Source: Actinomycetospora endophytica (GTDB taxonomy: Bacteria > Actinomycetota > Actinomycetes > Mycobacteriales > Pseudonocardiaceae). From it: DNA of 64,000 nucleotides. Of this stretch, positions 9,532 to 17,440 are shown one piece after another. The position numbers and the translations under genes are program-made. Location: NCBI RefSeq assembly GCF_021026375.1, contig NZ_JAJNDB010000003.1, positions 62,001-126,000 on the forward strand, given 5' to 3'. Each line of letters begins with the position of its first letter. Position 1 is the first letter of the stretch. The notes under the pieces were generated by a model that was not told the DNA's origin, did not search any database, and saw only the letters and a program-made list of their open reading frames with translations.

Positions 9532-10731
9532 GTGAAGGTCCTTCTGCTGGAGAGCATCCACCCGACCGCCGCGGACGCGTTCCGGCGCGCCGGACTCGAG
9601 GTCGACGAGCGCCCGGGGTCGCTCTCGGCCGACGAGCTGGCCGACGCCCTGTCCGGCGTCTCCGTGCTCGGGATCCGCTCCAACACCAAGATCACCGCCG
9701 AGGTCCTCGATGCCGGGAAGGAGCTCCTGGCGGTCGGGTGCTTCTGCATCGGCACCAACCAGGTGGACCTGACCGCGGCGGCCGAGCGCGGCGTCGCGGT
9801 CTTCAACGCGCCGTTCTCGAACACCCGCAGCGTCGTCGAGCTGGTGCTCGGCGAGATCATCGCGCTGGTCCGGCGGCTGCCGGAGAAGACCCAGCGGATG
9901 CACGAGGGCATCTGGGACAAGTCGGCCCGGGGCAGCCACGAGTTCCGCGGCCGGACCCTCGGCATCGTCGGGTACGGGAACATCGGCACCCAGCTCTCGA
10001 ACATGGCGGAGGCGGTCGGGCTCCGGGTGATCTTCTACGACACCGCGGACCGCCTGGCCCACGGCAACGCCCGCAAGGTCGACTCGCTCGAGGAGCTCCT
10101 GGCCGAGGCCGACGTCGTCACCCTCCACGTCGACGGCCGGCCCGGGAACGCCGGACTGTTCGGCGCCGAACAGTTCGCGCTGATGAAGGACCGTTCGATC
10201 TTCATCAACGCCTCGCGCGGGATGGTCATCGACGACGAGGCGCTGCGCGAGAACATCCTCTCGGGCCACATCGCCGGCGCCGCGATCGACGTCTTCCCGA
10301 TCGAGCCGAAGGCCCAGGGCGACACCTTCGAGTCCCCGCTACGCGGCCTTGACAACGTCATCCTCACGCCGCACGTCGGCGGGTCGACCCAGGAGGCCCA
10401 GGAGGAGATCGGCGGCTTCGTCTCCACCAAGCTGCTCTCCTTCGTCGCGACCGGCGGCACCGCGCTGTCGGTGAACCTGCCCGAGGTCGCGACGCCGCTG
10501 GCGCCCGACGCGTTCCGGCTGGCCTACCTGCACACGAACAAGCCGGGTGTCCTCGCCCGCATCAACCAGCAGCTGCACGACGGAGGTGTCAACGTGCTCG
10601 CGCAGGCGCTGTCCACCCGGGGCGACCACGGCTACGTCGTCGTCGACACCGATGCTCCGGTCCCGGAGGAGGTGCTCGCCGAGCTCCGGCGCGCGCCGCA
10701 GACGATCTGGCTGCGGACCTGGACGCCCTGA
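9532..10731 (+). CDS. serA: D-3-phosphoglycerate dehydrogenase, short ACT-domain type
   Basis: A 399-aa NAD-dependent 2-hydroxyacid dehydrogenase that oxidises 3-phosphoglycerate to 3-phosphohydroxypyruvate, the first serine-pathway step. Domains: substrate domain (residues 1-100), NAD domain with LGIVGYGNIGTQLS (about 142-155), catalytic INASRGMVID, IDVFPIEP and LTPHVGGSTQEAQEEIG (Arg, Glu, His), and a C-terminal ACT domain (about 326-399, LHTNKPGVLARINQQLHDGGVNV) for serine feedback. The length matches the E. coli form; most actinomycetes carry a form of about 530 aa with an extra domain, so this may be a second copy. Start GTG 9532. Confidence 0.92.
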   Translation: MKVLLLESIHPTAADAFRRAGLEVDERPGSLSADELADALSGVSVLGIRSNTKITAEVLDAGKELLAVGCFCIGTNQVDLTAAAERGVAVFNAPFSNTRSVVELVLGEIIALVRRLPEKTQRMHEGIWDKSARGSHEFRGRTLGIVGYGNIGTQLSNMAEAVGLRVIFYDTADRLAHGNARKVDSLEELLAEADVVTLHVDGRPGNAGLFGAEQFALMKDRSIFINASRGMVIDDEALRENILSGHIAGAAIDVFPIEPKAQGDTFESPLRGLDNVILTPHVGGSTQEAQEEIGGFVSTKLLSFVATGGTALSVNLPEVATPLAPDAFRLAYLHTNKPGVLARINQQLHDGGVNVLAQALSTRGDHGYVVVDTDAPVPEEVLAELRRAPQTIWLRTWTP

Positions 10732-10985
10732 TCGAAATCCTGGTGGTTTCCCGGCGAGGTCGATCCTCGTCACGGGGTACAGACCCGTGTGCCGGGCGCC
10801 TCGGGGGGCGTCGGGCAGCGGGCCGGAGCTGACTCGGGGGTCGGCTCCGGCTCGCGCGGGACACGTTTCTCCCAGCCCCCGCACAGCGCGCGCACAGCCC
10901 CCTCGTACAGTTCTCCGTGACCAATTCGTGACATAGGCCTCCCCCGATCGTCGGGGACCGCGGTCACGACGGCCGGGGGGCCAGC

Positions 10986-13388
10986 ATGCGAGCAGGGCCG
11001 GGGGGCTCCGTCGCGGAGCAGGAGAGCGTCGAGCCGCGGGGCGGGGACGCCGAGCCCGTCGACGCGTCCCCGTGGCGGTCGCGGTGGCAGGAGCGGCTGC
11101 GGCCGCGCGGCCGCCTCGATCCCGTCGTGGGCCTGGTGGCCCTGCTGTCACTGCTGTGCTCGGCGGCGTTCGTGGCGGTGAGCCTCGCCTACAACGACGG
11201 CCGGCTGATCGCCCCGCTCGACGACGTCTACATCCACCTGCAGTACGCCCGGGAGATCGGCGCGGGGAACTGGTTCGCCTACAACCCGGGCGACCCGGTC
11301 AGCACCGGGGCCTCGAGCCTGCTCTACGTCGTCGTCATGGGCGGTGTCGCCGCCCTCGGCGTGCAGGGTTCGACGCTGCTGGCCGCGGCCGTGCTGTTCG
11401 GCGCGGTCTGCGTGGCCGTGACCTGCGGGCTCGTCGTGGTGCTCGGGACCCGGGTGGCCGGGCGCCGGGTCGGGATCTGGGCCGGGCTGCTCACCGCTCT
11501 CAACGGGACCCTGCTCTGGGGCGCCACCAGCGGCATGGAAGTCGGCCTGATGGCGCTGCTGCTGATCGCCACGGTCCTCGGCTTCGTCGTCGAGGCGCCC
11601 CGGGTGCGTTTCGTGGTGACGCCGGCGCTCGGTGTCCTGCTGGCCCTCACCCGGCCCGAGGGCCTCATCGTCGCCGCGGCCGTGTGTGCGGGCATGCTCT
11701 GGACGCTGGTCCGCCACGCCCGCGCGCCGCGCTGGCTGCCCCCGGAGTGGGACGGCTGGGCGCGCTGGTCGGGCCGGGCGGTGATCACGCTGCTGCCCCT
11801 GCTGGCGGGCGCGGCCCAGTTCGCGTTCTACCGGTCGGCGACGGGCAGCGCGCAGGCCAACGGCGTGCAGTCGAAGTCGTGGCTGCACCAGGGCGCCGGG
11901 CTGCCGCTGCCCGAGGTGCTCGACCACACGATGCGCAACGTCCAGGACCTCGCGGCCACCCTCTCCGGCCTCGCGGGCGCCCAGGACGTCCTCCCGCCGG
12001 CGGCCGGGATCGTGGCGCTGCTCGGCCTCGCCGCCCTGATGGTCGGGCCCGCCCGGGGGTGGCGCACCCTCGGCGTCGTCCTCGCCGTCGGGATCGGCCT
12101 GGTGATCCTCTCGGTGTCGACGCTGGTCACCGCGATGTGGCAGAACCTCCGCTACGTCCAGCCGTTCCTCCCCCTGATCCTGCTGCTGGCGGTCGTCGGG
12201 GTCGACGCCCTGCTGCCGGCCCGGCCCGCCTCGACCTCCGACGGGCCCGACAGTCACGAGATCCGCCGGCGACGGCTGGCCTTCCACGGCCTGCTCGCGG
12301 TCGCGCTGATCGCCACCGTCGTCTACACCCCGACCTGGGCTCTCCGGCTGGCCCAGCAGGCGAGCACCATCCGGGAGGCGCCGGTCTCCATCGGGAACTG
12401 GCTGCGCGGGCACGTGCCCGCCGGGTCCACGGTCGCGGTGAACGACGTCGGCGCGGTCGCCTACTTCAGCGGGCTGCGCACCTTCGACCTGGTGGGCCTG
12501 GCGACCGACGGCATGGCGACCGCGGCGAACAACGGCCCGGGGACCCTCTACGAGCGCCTCGGCCACCTCCCCGCCGCCGCCCGGCCGACCATCTTCTCGA
12601 TCTACGACGACTGGCCCGGCGTCGACGTGCAGGACCTCAAGCGCAGTGGCGTCCTCGGCACCGATCCGCTGACCACCTTCTATCTCAAGTCGCCCGCCCG
12701 GCCGGTGCTCGGCCTCGCCCCGCCACCATGTCAGACCGATCGCTCGTGCAAACAGGTCAGCGTGTGGCGGGCCGACTGGTCGCTCGTCGGGAGCGGCGAC
12801 CGCCCCGACCGGCCGCTGGGTGGGACGCTGCGCGACGCGGTGAACGTCGGCGACCTCGACGACGAGGCGGCGCACGGCTGGCACGCCGACCTGCCGTTGC
12901 CCGGCCTGCAGCCCACCAGTGACGTCACCCGCCGTGAGCTGCCCGGCGCCCGCACCGTCGTCGACAGCAGTCGGCACATCGTCGGCGGCGAGACGTTCAC
13001 CCTCCACCACCTCACGCCCGGACGGCCCGTCACGCTGACCGCCCGGGTCACGCCCCGCGCCGACGGCGAGGACCCGCCCGCCGACGCCGGGCCGGGTACC
13101 GGGGCGAAGCCGTCCACCACCTCCGCCGCGACCGGTACCTCGAGCTCGTCGGGGACCACCACGCTCGCCGGTCAGGAGGTCGCGGTGACCGCGGGCGGTG
13201 CCCCGGTGGGTCGTTGGACGCTCAACCCGGGCGAGGGGAGCAACGCGGACGCCTGGACCCAGACCCGGTTCGACATCCCCGCGTCGGATGTCACGGGCCC
13301 CGACCTCACGGTCAGCACCGGTCCGCTGCAGCCGTTCCTCGCGCCGTACCCGGACTACCGCTCCTACCACTACTGGGCCACCCAGTAG
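10986..13388 (+). CDS. GT-C-like polytopic membrane protein with extracytoplasmic tail
   Basis: An 800-aa protein. After a polar N terminus (residues 1-50) there are about ten membrane helices up to residue 460, then a large soluble C-terminal part ending YPDYRSYHYWATQ. The first outer loop has PLDDVYIHLQYAREIGAGNWFAYNPGDPVSTGASSLLYV-type text; the DD-x-Y motif in this loop is typical of GT-C glycosyltransferases that use lipid-phosphate sugars. VNDVGAVAYFSGLRTFDLVGL occurs after the last helix, as in similar actinomycete proteins. Residues about 690-720 are Thr/Ser/Gly rich. A cell-envelope glycosylation role is inferred. The preceding 254 bp contain the direct repeat CGTGAC (10916-10921 and 10927-10932). 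Confidence 0.78.
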   Translation: MRAGPGGSVAEQESVEPRGGDAEPVDASPWRSRWQERLRPRGRLDPVVGLVALLSLLCSAAFVAVSLAYNDGRLIAPLDDVYIHLQYAREIGAGNWFAYNPGDPVSTGASSLLYVVVMGGVAALGVQGSTLLAAAVLFGAVCVAVTCGLVVVLGTRVAGRRVGIWAGLLTALNGTLLWGATSGMEVGLMALLLIATVLGFVVEAPRVRFVVTPALGVLLALTRPEGLIVAAAVCAGMLWTLVRHARAPRWLPPEWDGWARWSGRAVITLLPLLAGAAQFAFYRSATGSAQANGVQSKSWLHQGAGLPLPEVLDHTMRNVQDLAATLSGLAGAQDVLPPAAGIVALLGLAALMVGPARGWRTLGVVLAVGIGLVILSVSTLVTAMWQNLRYVQPFLPLILLLAVVGVDALLPARPASTSDGPDSHEIRRRRLAFHGLLAVALIATVVYTPTWALRLAQQASTIREAPVSIGNWLRGHVPAGSTVAVNDVGAVAYFSGLRTFDLVGLATDGMATAANNGPGTLYERLGHLPAAARPTIFSIYDDWPGVDVQDLKRSGVLGTDPLTTFYLKSPARPVLGLAPPPCQTDRSCKQVSVWRADWSLVGSGDRPDRPLGGTLRDAVNVGDLDDEAAHGWHADLPLPGLQPTSDVTRRELPGARTVVDSSRHIVGGETFTLHHLTPGRPVTLTARVTPRADGEDPPADAGPGTGAKPSTTSAATGTSSSSGTTTLAGQEVAVTAGGAPVGRWTLNPGEGSNADAWTQTRFDIPASDVTGPDLTVSTGPLQPFLAPYPDYRSYHYWATQ

Positions 13389-13391
13389 CCC

Positions 13392-13919
13392 TCACTTGAT
13401 CAGCTTCTGCACCTCGCGGAACGCCGGGTTCCGGCTGGAGCCGAGCCACTCGAAGACGACCATCTCCGTCGTCACCACGTCGACGCCGTGCGCCCGCATC
13501 CGCGCGAGCGCGGCGTCCCGGTTGTCCGGCGACCGGCTCCCGACCGCATCGGCGACCACGGCCACGTCGTGACCCGAGGCGCGCAGCGCCAGCACGGTCT
13601 GCAGCACGCAGACGTGGGCCTCGCACCCGCAGACGACCACGGTCGTCGTCGGGAAGGACAGCCCGGCGGCGAAGGACGACTTCGCGACGGCGGGTGTGGG
13701 CAGCAGGGCCGCGACCGGCTCGACGGTGGCGCCGAGCTTGTCCGGGTCCTGCTCGGTGGTCGTGATCGCGACGTCGAGGCGCGTCGCCGCCCGGATCAGC
13801 CGACCGGCGTTCTCGAGCACCGCGGGCGCCCCGCTGATCGCGGGCATCAGCCGTTCCTGCAGGTCGACGACGAGCAGCACCGAGGACTCCGCGGACAGGG
13901 CAGGCACGGCTCCGACCAT
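13392..13919 (-). CDS. Isochorismatase-family cysteine hydrolase
   Basis: A 175-aa hydrolase of the isochorismatase-like superfamily. Family landmarks: SVLLVVDLQERLMPAI near the N terminus with the catalytic Asp, AVAKSSFAAG with the Lys, and VVVCGCEAHVCVLQTVLAL, which contains the nucleophilic Cys in a typical G-x-E-x-x-x-C-V setting. Such proteins hydrolyse amides or vinyl ethers such as nicotinamide or isochorismate; the substrate is open. ATG 13919 follows TAGCAC by a few bases, so a leaderless message is likely; ATG 13940 is an alternative that would overlap the divergent gene. It is convergent with the GT-C-like gene, 3 nt away. Confidence 0.88.
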   Translation of the reverse strand: MVGAVPALSAESSVLLVVDLQERLMPAISGAPAVLENAGRLIRAATRLDVAITTTEQDPDKLGATVEPVAALLPTPAVAKSSFAAGLSFPTTTVVVCGCEAHVCVLQTVLALRASGHDVAVVADAVGSRSPDNRDAALARMRAHGVDVVTTEMVVFEWLGSSRNPAFREVQKLIK

Positions 13920-13920
13920 A

Positions 13921-13937
13921 GGTGCTAGACCAGCACC
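13921..13937. promoter_or_regulatory. Inverted repeat GGTGCTAGACCAGCACC between divergent genes
   Basis: Six-bp arms (GGTGCT/AGCACC) flank a 5-nt centre in the 19-bp gap between the isochorismatase-like and acyl-CoA dehydrogenase genes. TAGACC (plus strand) and TAGCAC (minus strand) could each serve as a -10 for leaderless messages, so a protein bound here would block both promoters. Confidence 0.35.
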
Positions 13938-13938
13938 C

Positions 13939-15171
13939 ATGACGAGCGCAGCGGGCCTGACCGACCGCGTCGAGCACTACCGGGAGCGGTTCGCCGGCTT
14001 CCTCACGACCGAGGTCGGGCCGCTCGAGGAGGAACTCGCGCGGCAGGACGTCGGCTCGGCCTTCAACCCCCGCCTCGACGACGCCGGGCGGATGCACCCC
14101 GCGGTCTGGGAGGCGCGCCGGGAGGTCCAGCGGCGCTCGGCGAAGGCCGGCCTGTACTCGCCCCACGTCGGCGAGGCGTCCGGGGGCGGCGGCTTCACCC
14201 GCGCCGAGATGCAGCACGTCGAGGAGTTCGTCTACCACCGCGCCGGACTCGGTCTCGGGCTCGCGGCACTGGGGTGGACCGAGGGCGCGAACGCGGCGAT
14301 CGAGCACTGTTCCCCGGCGGCGCGCGAGCAGTGGTTGGCCCCGCTGGTGGCCGGCGAGATCACCGCGGCGTTCGCCAACACCGAGATCTCGGTCGGCACC
14401 GACGTGCTCGCGATGGAGACCCGGGCGGTCCGGGACGGGTCCGACTGGGTGCTGGACGGCCACAAGGCGTGGATCACCAACGCCCACTTCGCCGACGTCC
14501 TGCAGGTCACCGCCGTCACCGAGCCCGGCGCGGGGACCCGCTCGCTGACGATGTTCCTGGTCGACGCGAGCGCGCCCGGAGTCACCCGCGGCCGGGACAT
14601 CCCGACGATGCTCGACGACGGCCTGACCGGCGAGCTGGATTTCTCCGGGGTCCGCGTCCCGGCGGAGAACGTCGTCGGGGAGCCCGGCGGCGGGTTCGCG
14701 CTGGCCATGGCCTGGATCAACTGGCGGCGGATGTGCCGGGGCGGGATGTGCGCCGGGTGGGGCGCATGGCTGCTGGAGCGCGCGGTCGACCGGGCGCGGA
14801 CCCGCGCCTCGGGCGGGACGCCGATCGGCGACCTGCAGGCGGTGCAGCACCTGCTCGCCGACATGGACGCCGACGTCTACACCGCCCGGGCCGCCTCGCT
14901 GGCCGCGCAGGTCGAGCTCGACGAGCTGCCCGGCGGCCCGTACGGGATGCCGCTGCACCCCGACGCGCCGCGGCTGATGAGCCTGATCAAGGTGGTCAAC
15001 GACGAGGCGTTCTTCCGGGTGGCCGACCGCGCGGTCCAGGTCCACGGCGGCACCGGCCTGCGTCTCGGCTCGCCCGAGGAGAAGCTCTTCCGGCTGGCCC
15101 GCAACCTCAAGATCCCGGCGGGCACGGTCGAGATCCAGCGCAACGCGATCGCGCGGAGGCTGTTGAGGTGA
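13939..15171 (+). CDS. Acyl-CoA dehydrogenase family protein
   Basis: A 410-aa FAD-dependent acyl-CoA dehydrogenase-fold protein. Family text: AFANTEISVGTDVLAMETRAV and WVLDGHKAWITNAHFADVLQV in the middle domain, VRVPAENVVGEPGGGFALAM, and the C-terminal VQVHGGTGLRLGSPEEKLFRLARNLKIPAGTVEIQ. The ATG at 13939 lies 7-8 nt from a TAGACC -10-like box, so a leaderless message is likely. Its stop overlaps the next start as GTGA, and the third gene is coupled in the same way, forming a tight three-gene operon. The partner genes are not typical beta-oxidation genes, so the substrate may not be an ordinary fatty acyl-CoA. Confidence 0.9.
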   Translation: MTSAAGLTDRVEHYRERFAGFLTTEVGPLEEELARQDVGSAFNPRLDDAGRMHPAVWEARREVQRRSAKAGLYSPHVGEASGGGGFTRAEMQHVEEFVYHRAGLGLGLAALGWTEGANAAIEHCSPAAREQWLAPLVAGEITAAFANTEISVGTDVLAMETRAVRDGSDWVLDGHKAWITNAHFADVLQVTAVTEPGAGTRSLTMFLVDASAPGVTRGRDIPTMLDDGLTGELDFSGVRVPAENVVGEPGGGFALAMAWINWRRMCRGGMCAGWGAWLLERAVDRARTRASGGTPIGDLQAVQHLLADMDADVYTARAASLAAQVELDELPGGPYGMPLHPDAPRLMSLIKVVNDEAFFRVADRAVQVHGGTGLRLGSPEEKLFRLARNLKIPAGTVEIQRNAIARRLLR

Positions 15172-15686
15172 GCCTCGCCGCCGTCACCGGCCGGTTCCAG
15201 CCGGTCCACGCCCAGCACCTGGAGCTCTTCGCCCGCGCGCTGGCCGAGCACGACGAGCTCGTCGTCGCCGTCACCAACCCGGACAGCGGCGCCCGCCGTC
15301 AGGAGGCCACCTCCGCGCACCGCCACACCGACGCCGCCAACCCGTTCACCTACTACGAGCGGGCCCGGCTCCTGCACGCCGCGCTCGCGGGCGCGGGCCT
15401 CGCGGAGCGCGCGGTCGTCGTGCCGTTCGACCTCACCCGCCCGTCGTTCTGGCCCGAGTACGTGCCGCTGCACGCTCACCACTACGTGCGCGCGTACTCG
15501 GCGTGGGAGAAGGACAAGGCGGCGCAGCTCGAGGCCGGCGGGTACGCGGTGACGGTGCTCGACGGGGACCCGGCGACGAAGCTCGAGGCCGCCGCCATCC
15601 GGTCCGGGTTCGACGACGGGTCCTGGGTCGCGTCGGTCCCGCGGGCGACCGTCCCGCTGCTGCGGGCCCTGCTGGCGGCGCGGTGA
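15168..15686 (+). CDS. NadM-like nucleotidyltransferase (HxGH superfamily)
   Basis: A 172-aa protein resembling archaeal nicotinamide-nucleotide adenylyltransferase. It begins LAAVTGRFQPVHAQHLELF, with the GRFQP-x-H-xx-H nucleotide-binding motif as HAQH, and has ANPFTYYERARLLHAAL, corresponding to the family's ENPFTAGER region. The C-terminal (S/T)-G-x-x-I-R motif is altered to LEAAAIRSG. Related proteins cytidylylate or adenylylate phosphonates or phosphates in secondary pathways, so NMN is not assured. The GTG start overlaps the upstream stop (GTGA), and its own stop overlaps the next start (GTGA). Confidence 0.8.
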   Translation: MSLAAVTGRFQPVHAQHLELFARALAEHDELVVAVTNPDSGARRQEATSAHRHTDAANPFTYYERARLLHAALAGAGLAERAVVVPFDLTRPSFWPEYVPLHAHHYVRAYSAWEKDKAAQLEAGGYAVTVLDGDPATKLEAAAIRSGFDDGSWVASVPRATVPLLRALLAAR

Positions 15687-17053
15687 GGACCCCGGGGCCC
15701 GGCTACGGGGAGAGTCAGCCGCGGCTCGTCGACGACCGGCTGCCGGTCGTGCTCGTCGTCCTCGACGGCCTGGGCGACCGGCCGGTCCCGGAGCTGGGCG
15801 ACCGCACGCCGGCCGAGGCGGCTCACACGCCGGTACTCGACGCGCTCGCCGCGCGCGGGTGCTCCGGTTGGCACCTGCCGTTCGGCTGGGGTCGCGCGCC
15901 CGCGTCGGAGCTGGCGCACTGGGCGATGTTCGGGTTCGACGGCGTGCCGTTCCCCGGGCGGGCGGTGCTGGAGGCGCTGGGCGCGGGCGTCGAGGTGCCG
16001 CTCGGGACGGCGGTGACGCACGCGGCGCTCCGGGCCTCGACCGTCGGCGACGACGGGCGGGTGTGGATCACCGGGCGGGTCGGCCCGGACGACGGGGCCG
16101 ATGCGTCAGCGCTGCTGGAGGTGCTCGGACCCGTCGTCGCGCGTCACGGGGCGGAGCTGGTGCCGCTCGGCGGGCGCGGCGAGGCGCTGCTCGTGCTGCA
16201 CGGTCACGCGGACGGCGCGGTCACCGACTCCGACCCGTTCTTCGAGGACCGCCACCCGTGGCTGCGGGTGCTGCCGACGGTTCCGGAGGGCTCACCGGAC
16301 GCGGCGGCGACGTTGAATGCCCTGCTCCTCGAGGCCTGCGCCGCGCTGGTCGACCACCCGGTCAACCGCTCCCGATGGGCCCGGCCGCCGCTGGACGTCC
16401 TCACGACGAAGTGGTCGGGCACGCGGGCCGAGCTCCCGGACTTCGTCGAGCAGACCGGGGTGGCGGGGGCGGCCGTCACCAGCACGCGGCTCTACCGGGG
16501 GATCGCGCGGCTGCTGGGGATGTCGTTCCGCCACGTGGCTCCGGTCGCCGACGCGGGAGAGGACCTGGCCGCTCGGCTGGCGGTCGCCGACGAGCTGATC
16601 GCGGCGGGCGCCCGGTTCGTCCACGTCCACACCAAGGCCACCGACGAGGCCGGCCACACCAAGGAGCCCCGCGCCAAGCTCGAGGTCCTCGAGGCGGCCG
16701 ACCCCGGACTCGCGGGCCTGCTCGATCTCGCCGACCGCGCCGTCGTCGCCGTCACCGGTGACCACGCGACCCCGTCGACCGGCGGCGTGCTGCACACCGG
16801 GGACCCGACCCCGCTCGTCGTCGCCGGGCCGACCGTCCGGCCGGACCCCGTGACGACGTTCGGCGAGGCTCCGGCGGCGTCGGGGTGGTACGGCGTGGTG
16901 CAGGCGGCCGAGCTGATGCCGCTGCTCTTCGGGCACGCGAACCGGCCGGTGTTCCTGGGGCACCGCGCGACGGCGCGCCGGACGCTCGCGCTGCCCGACG
17001 ATCCCGCGCCGATGCTCAGCGGGGAGTCGTCGGCTGCAGGACCGCCTCGGTGA
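15683..17053 (+). CDS. ApgM-like phosphomutase (alkaline phosphatase superfamily)
   Basis: A 456-aa protein of the archaeal-type cofactor-independent phosphoglycerate mutase family. Active-site elements can be followed: VVLVVLDGLGDRPVPELGDR (metal Asp), GRAPASELAHWAMFGFDG with the nucleophilic Ser near residue 75, HTKATDEAGHTKEPRAKLEVLE (Asp, His) and VAVTGDHATPSTGGVLHTGD (Asp-His). The length (about 400-460) fits. GTG 15683 overlaps the nucleotidyltransferase stop. In primary metabolism it would interconvert 2- and 3-phosphoglycerate, but linkage to a NadM-like enzyme and an ACAD suggests a special phosphorylated or phosphonate substrate; that is inference. The 3' end overlaps the convergent DUF1330 gene by 38 bp. 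Confidence 0.85.
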   Translation: MRTPGPGYGESQPRLVDDRLPVVLVVLDGLGDRPVPELGDRTPAEAAHTPVLDALAARGCSGWHLPFGWGRAPASELAHWAMFGFDGVPFPGRAVLEALGAGVEVPLGTAVTHAALRASTVGDDGRVWITGRVGPDDGADASALLEVLGPVVARHGAELVPLGGRGEALLVLHGHADGAVTDSDPFFEDRHPWLRVLPTVPEGSPDAAATLNALLLEACAALVDHPVNRSRWARPPLDVLTTKWSGTRAELPDFVEQTGVAGAAVTSTRLYRGIARLLGMSFRHVAPVADAGEDLAARLAVADELIAAGARFVHVHTKATDEAGHTKEPRAKLEVLEAADPGLAGLLDLADRAVVAVTGDHATPSTGGVLHTGDPTPLVVAGPTVRPDPVTTFGEAPAASGWYGVVQAAELMPLLFGHANRPVFLGHRATARRTLALPDDPAPMLSGESSAAGPPR

Positions 17054-17375
17054 GCGCCTCGGTCCGCAGGTGCGTGCCCTCCTGGTAGCCGGGGTCGCGC
17101 ACCATGTCGGAGAACGCCCGACGGCTGGGGTACGAGACGAGCAGCACGGCGTCCCAGGCCTGACCCTGCTCGGCGACCACCGCGTCGGCCCCGTGCCCGA
17201 AGTAGACGATGCTCGCGCCGACCTTCTCCGCGTACGTCCGGAAATGCGCGAGGTATTCGTCGTAGCGCTCTGCTCCGCCCTCCGCGAAGCGCAGGAGGTT
17301 GAGCATGACGACGGGCTCGTCGGGATTTGCGGCGAGAAACGCCTTCATGTCCGATCCGCTGGGATTCACGGCCAT
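17016..17375 (-). CDS. DUF1330 family protein
   Basis: A 119-aa protein of the DUF1330 ferredoxin-like fold: PVVMLNLLRFAEGG at the N-terminal strand, YDEYLAHFRTYAEKVGASIVYFG in the helix and next strand, and AVLLVSYPSRRAFSDMVRDPGYQEG, the typical YPS-x-x-AF motif. Function unknown; such proteins resemble monooxygenases of the Dabb/ABM fold. The ATG at 17375 is 7 nt after TAGTCT, so a leaderless message is likely. It is divergent from the DHA2 exporter gene. Confidence 0.87.
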   Translation of the reverse strand: MAVNPSGSDMKAFLAANPDEPVVMLNLLRFAEGGAERYDEYLAHFRTYAEKVGASIVYFGHGADAVVAEQGQAWDAVLLVSYPSRRAFSDMVRDPGYQEGTHLRTEALTEAVLQPTTPR

Positions 17376-17440
17376 GAAGGTCAGACTACGGAGTCCGCCT
17401 GCGAGGGATCCGGTCGGGAAACGGTGGCAGACTCCCGGTG

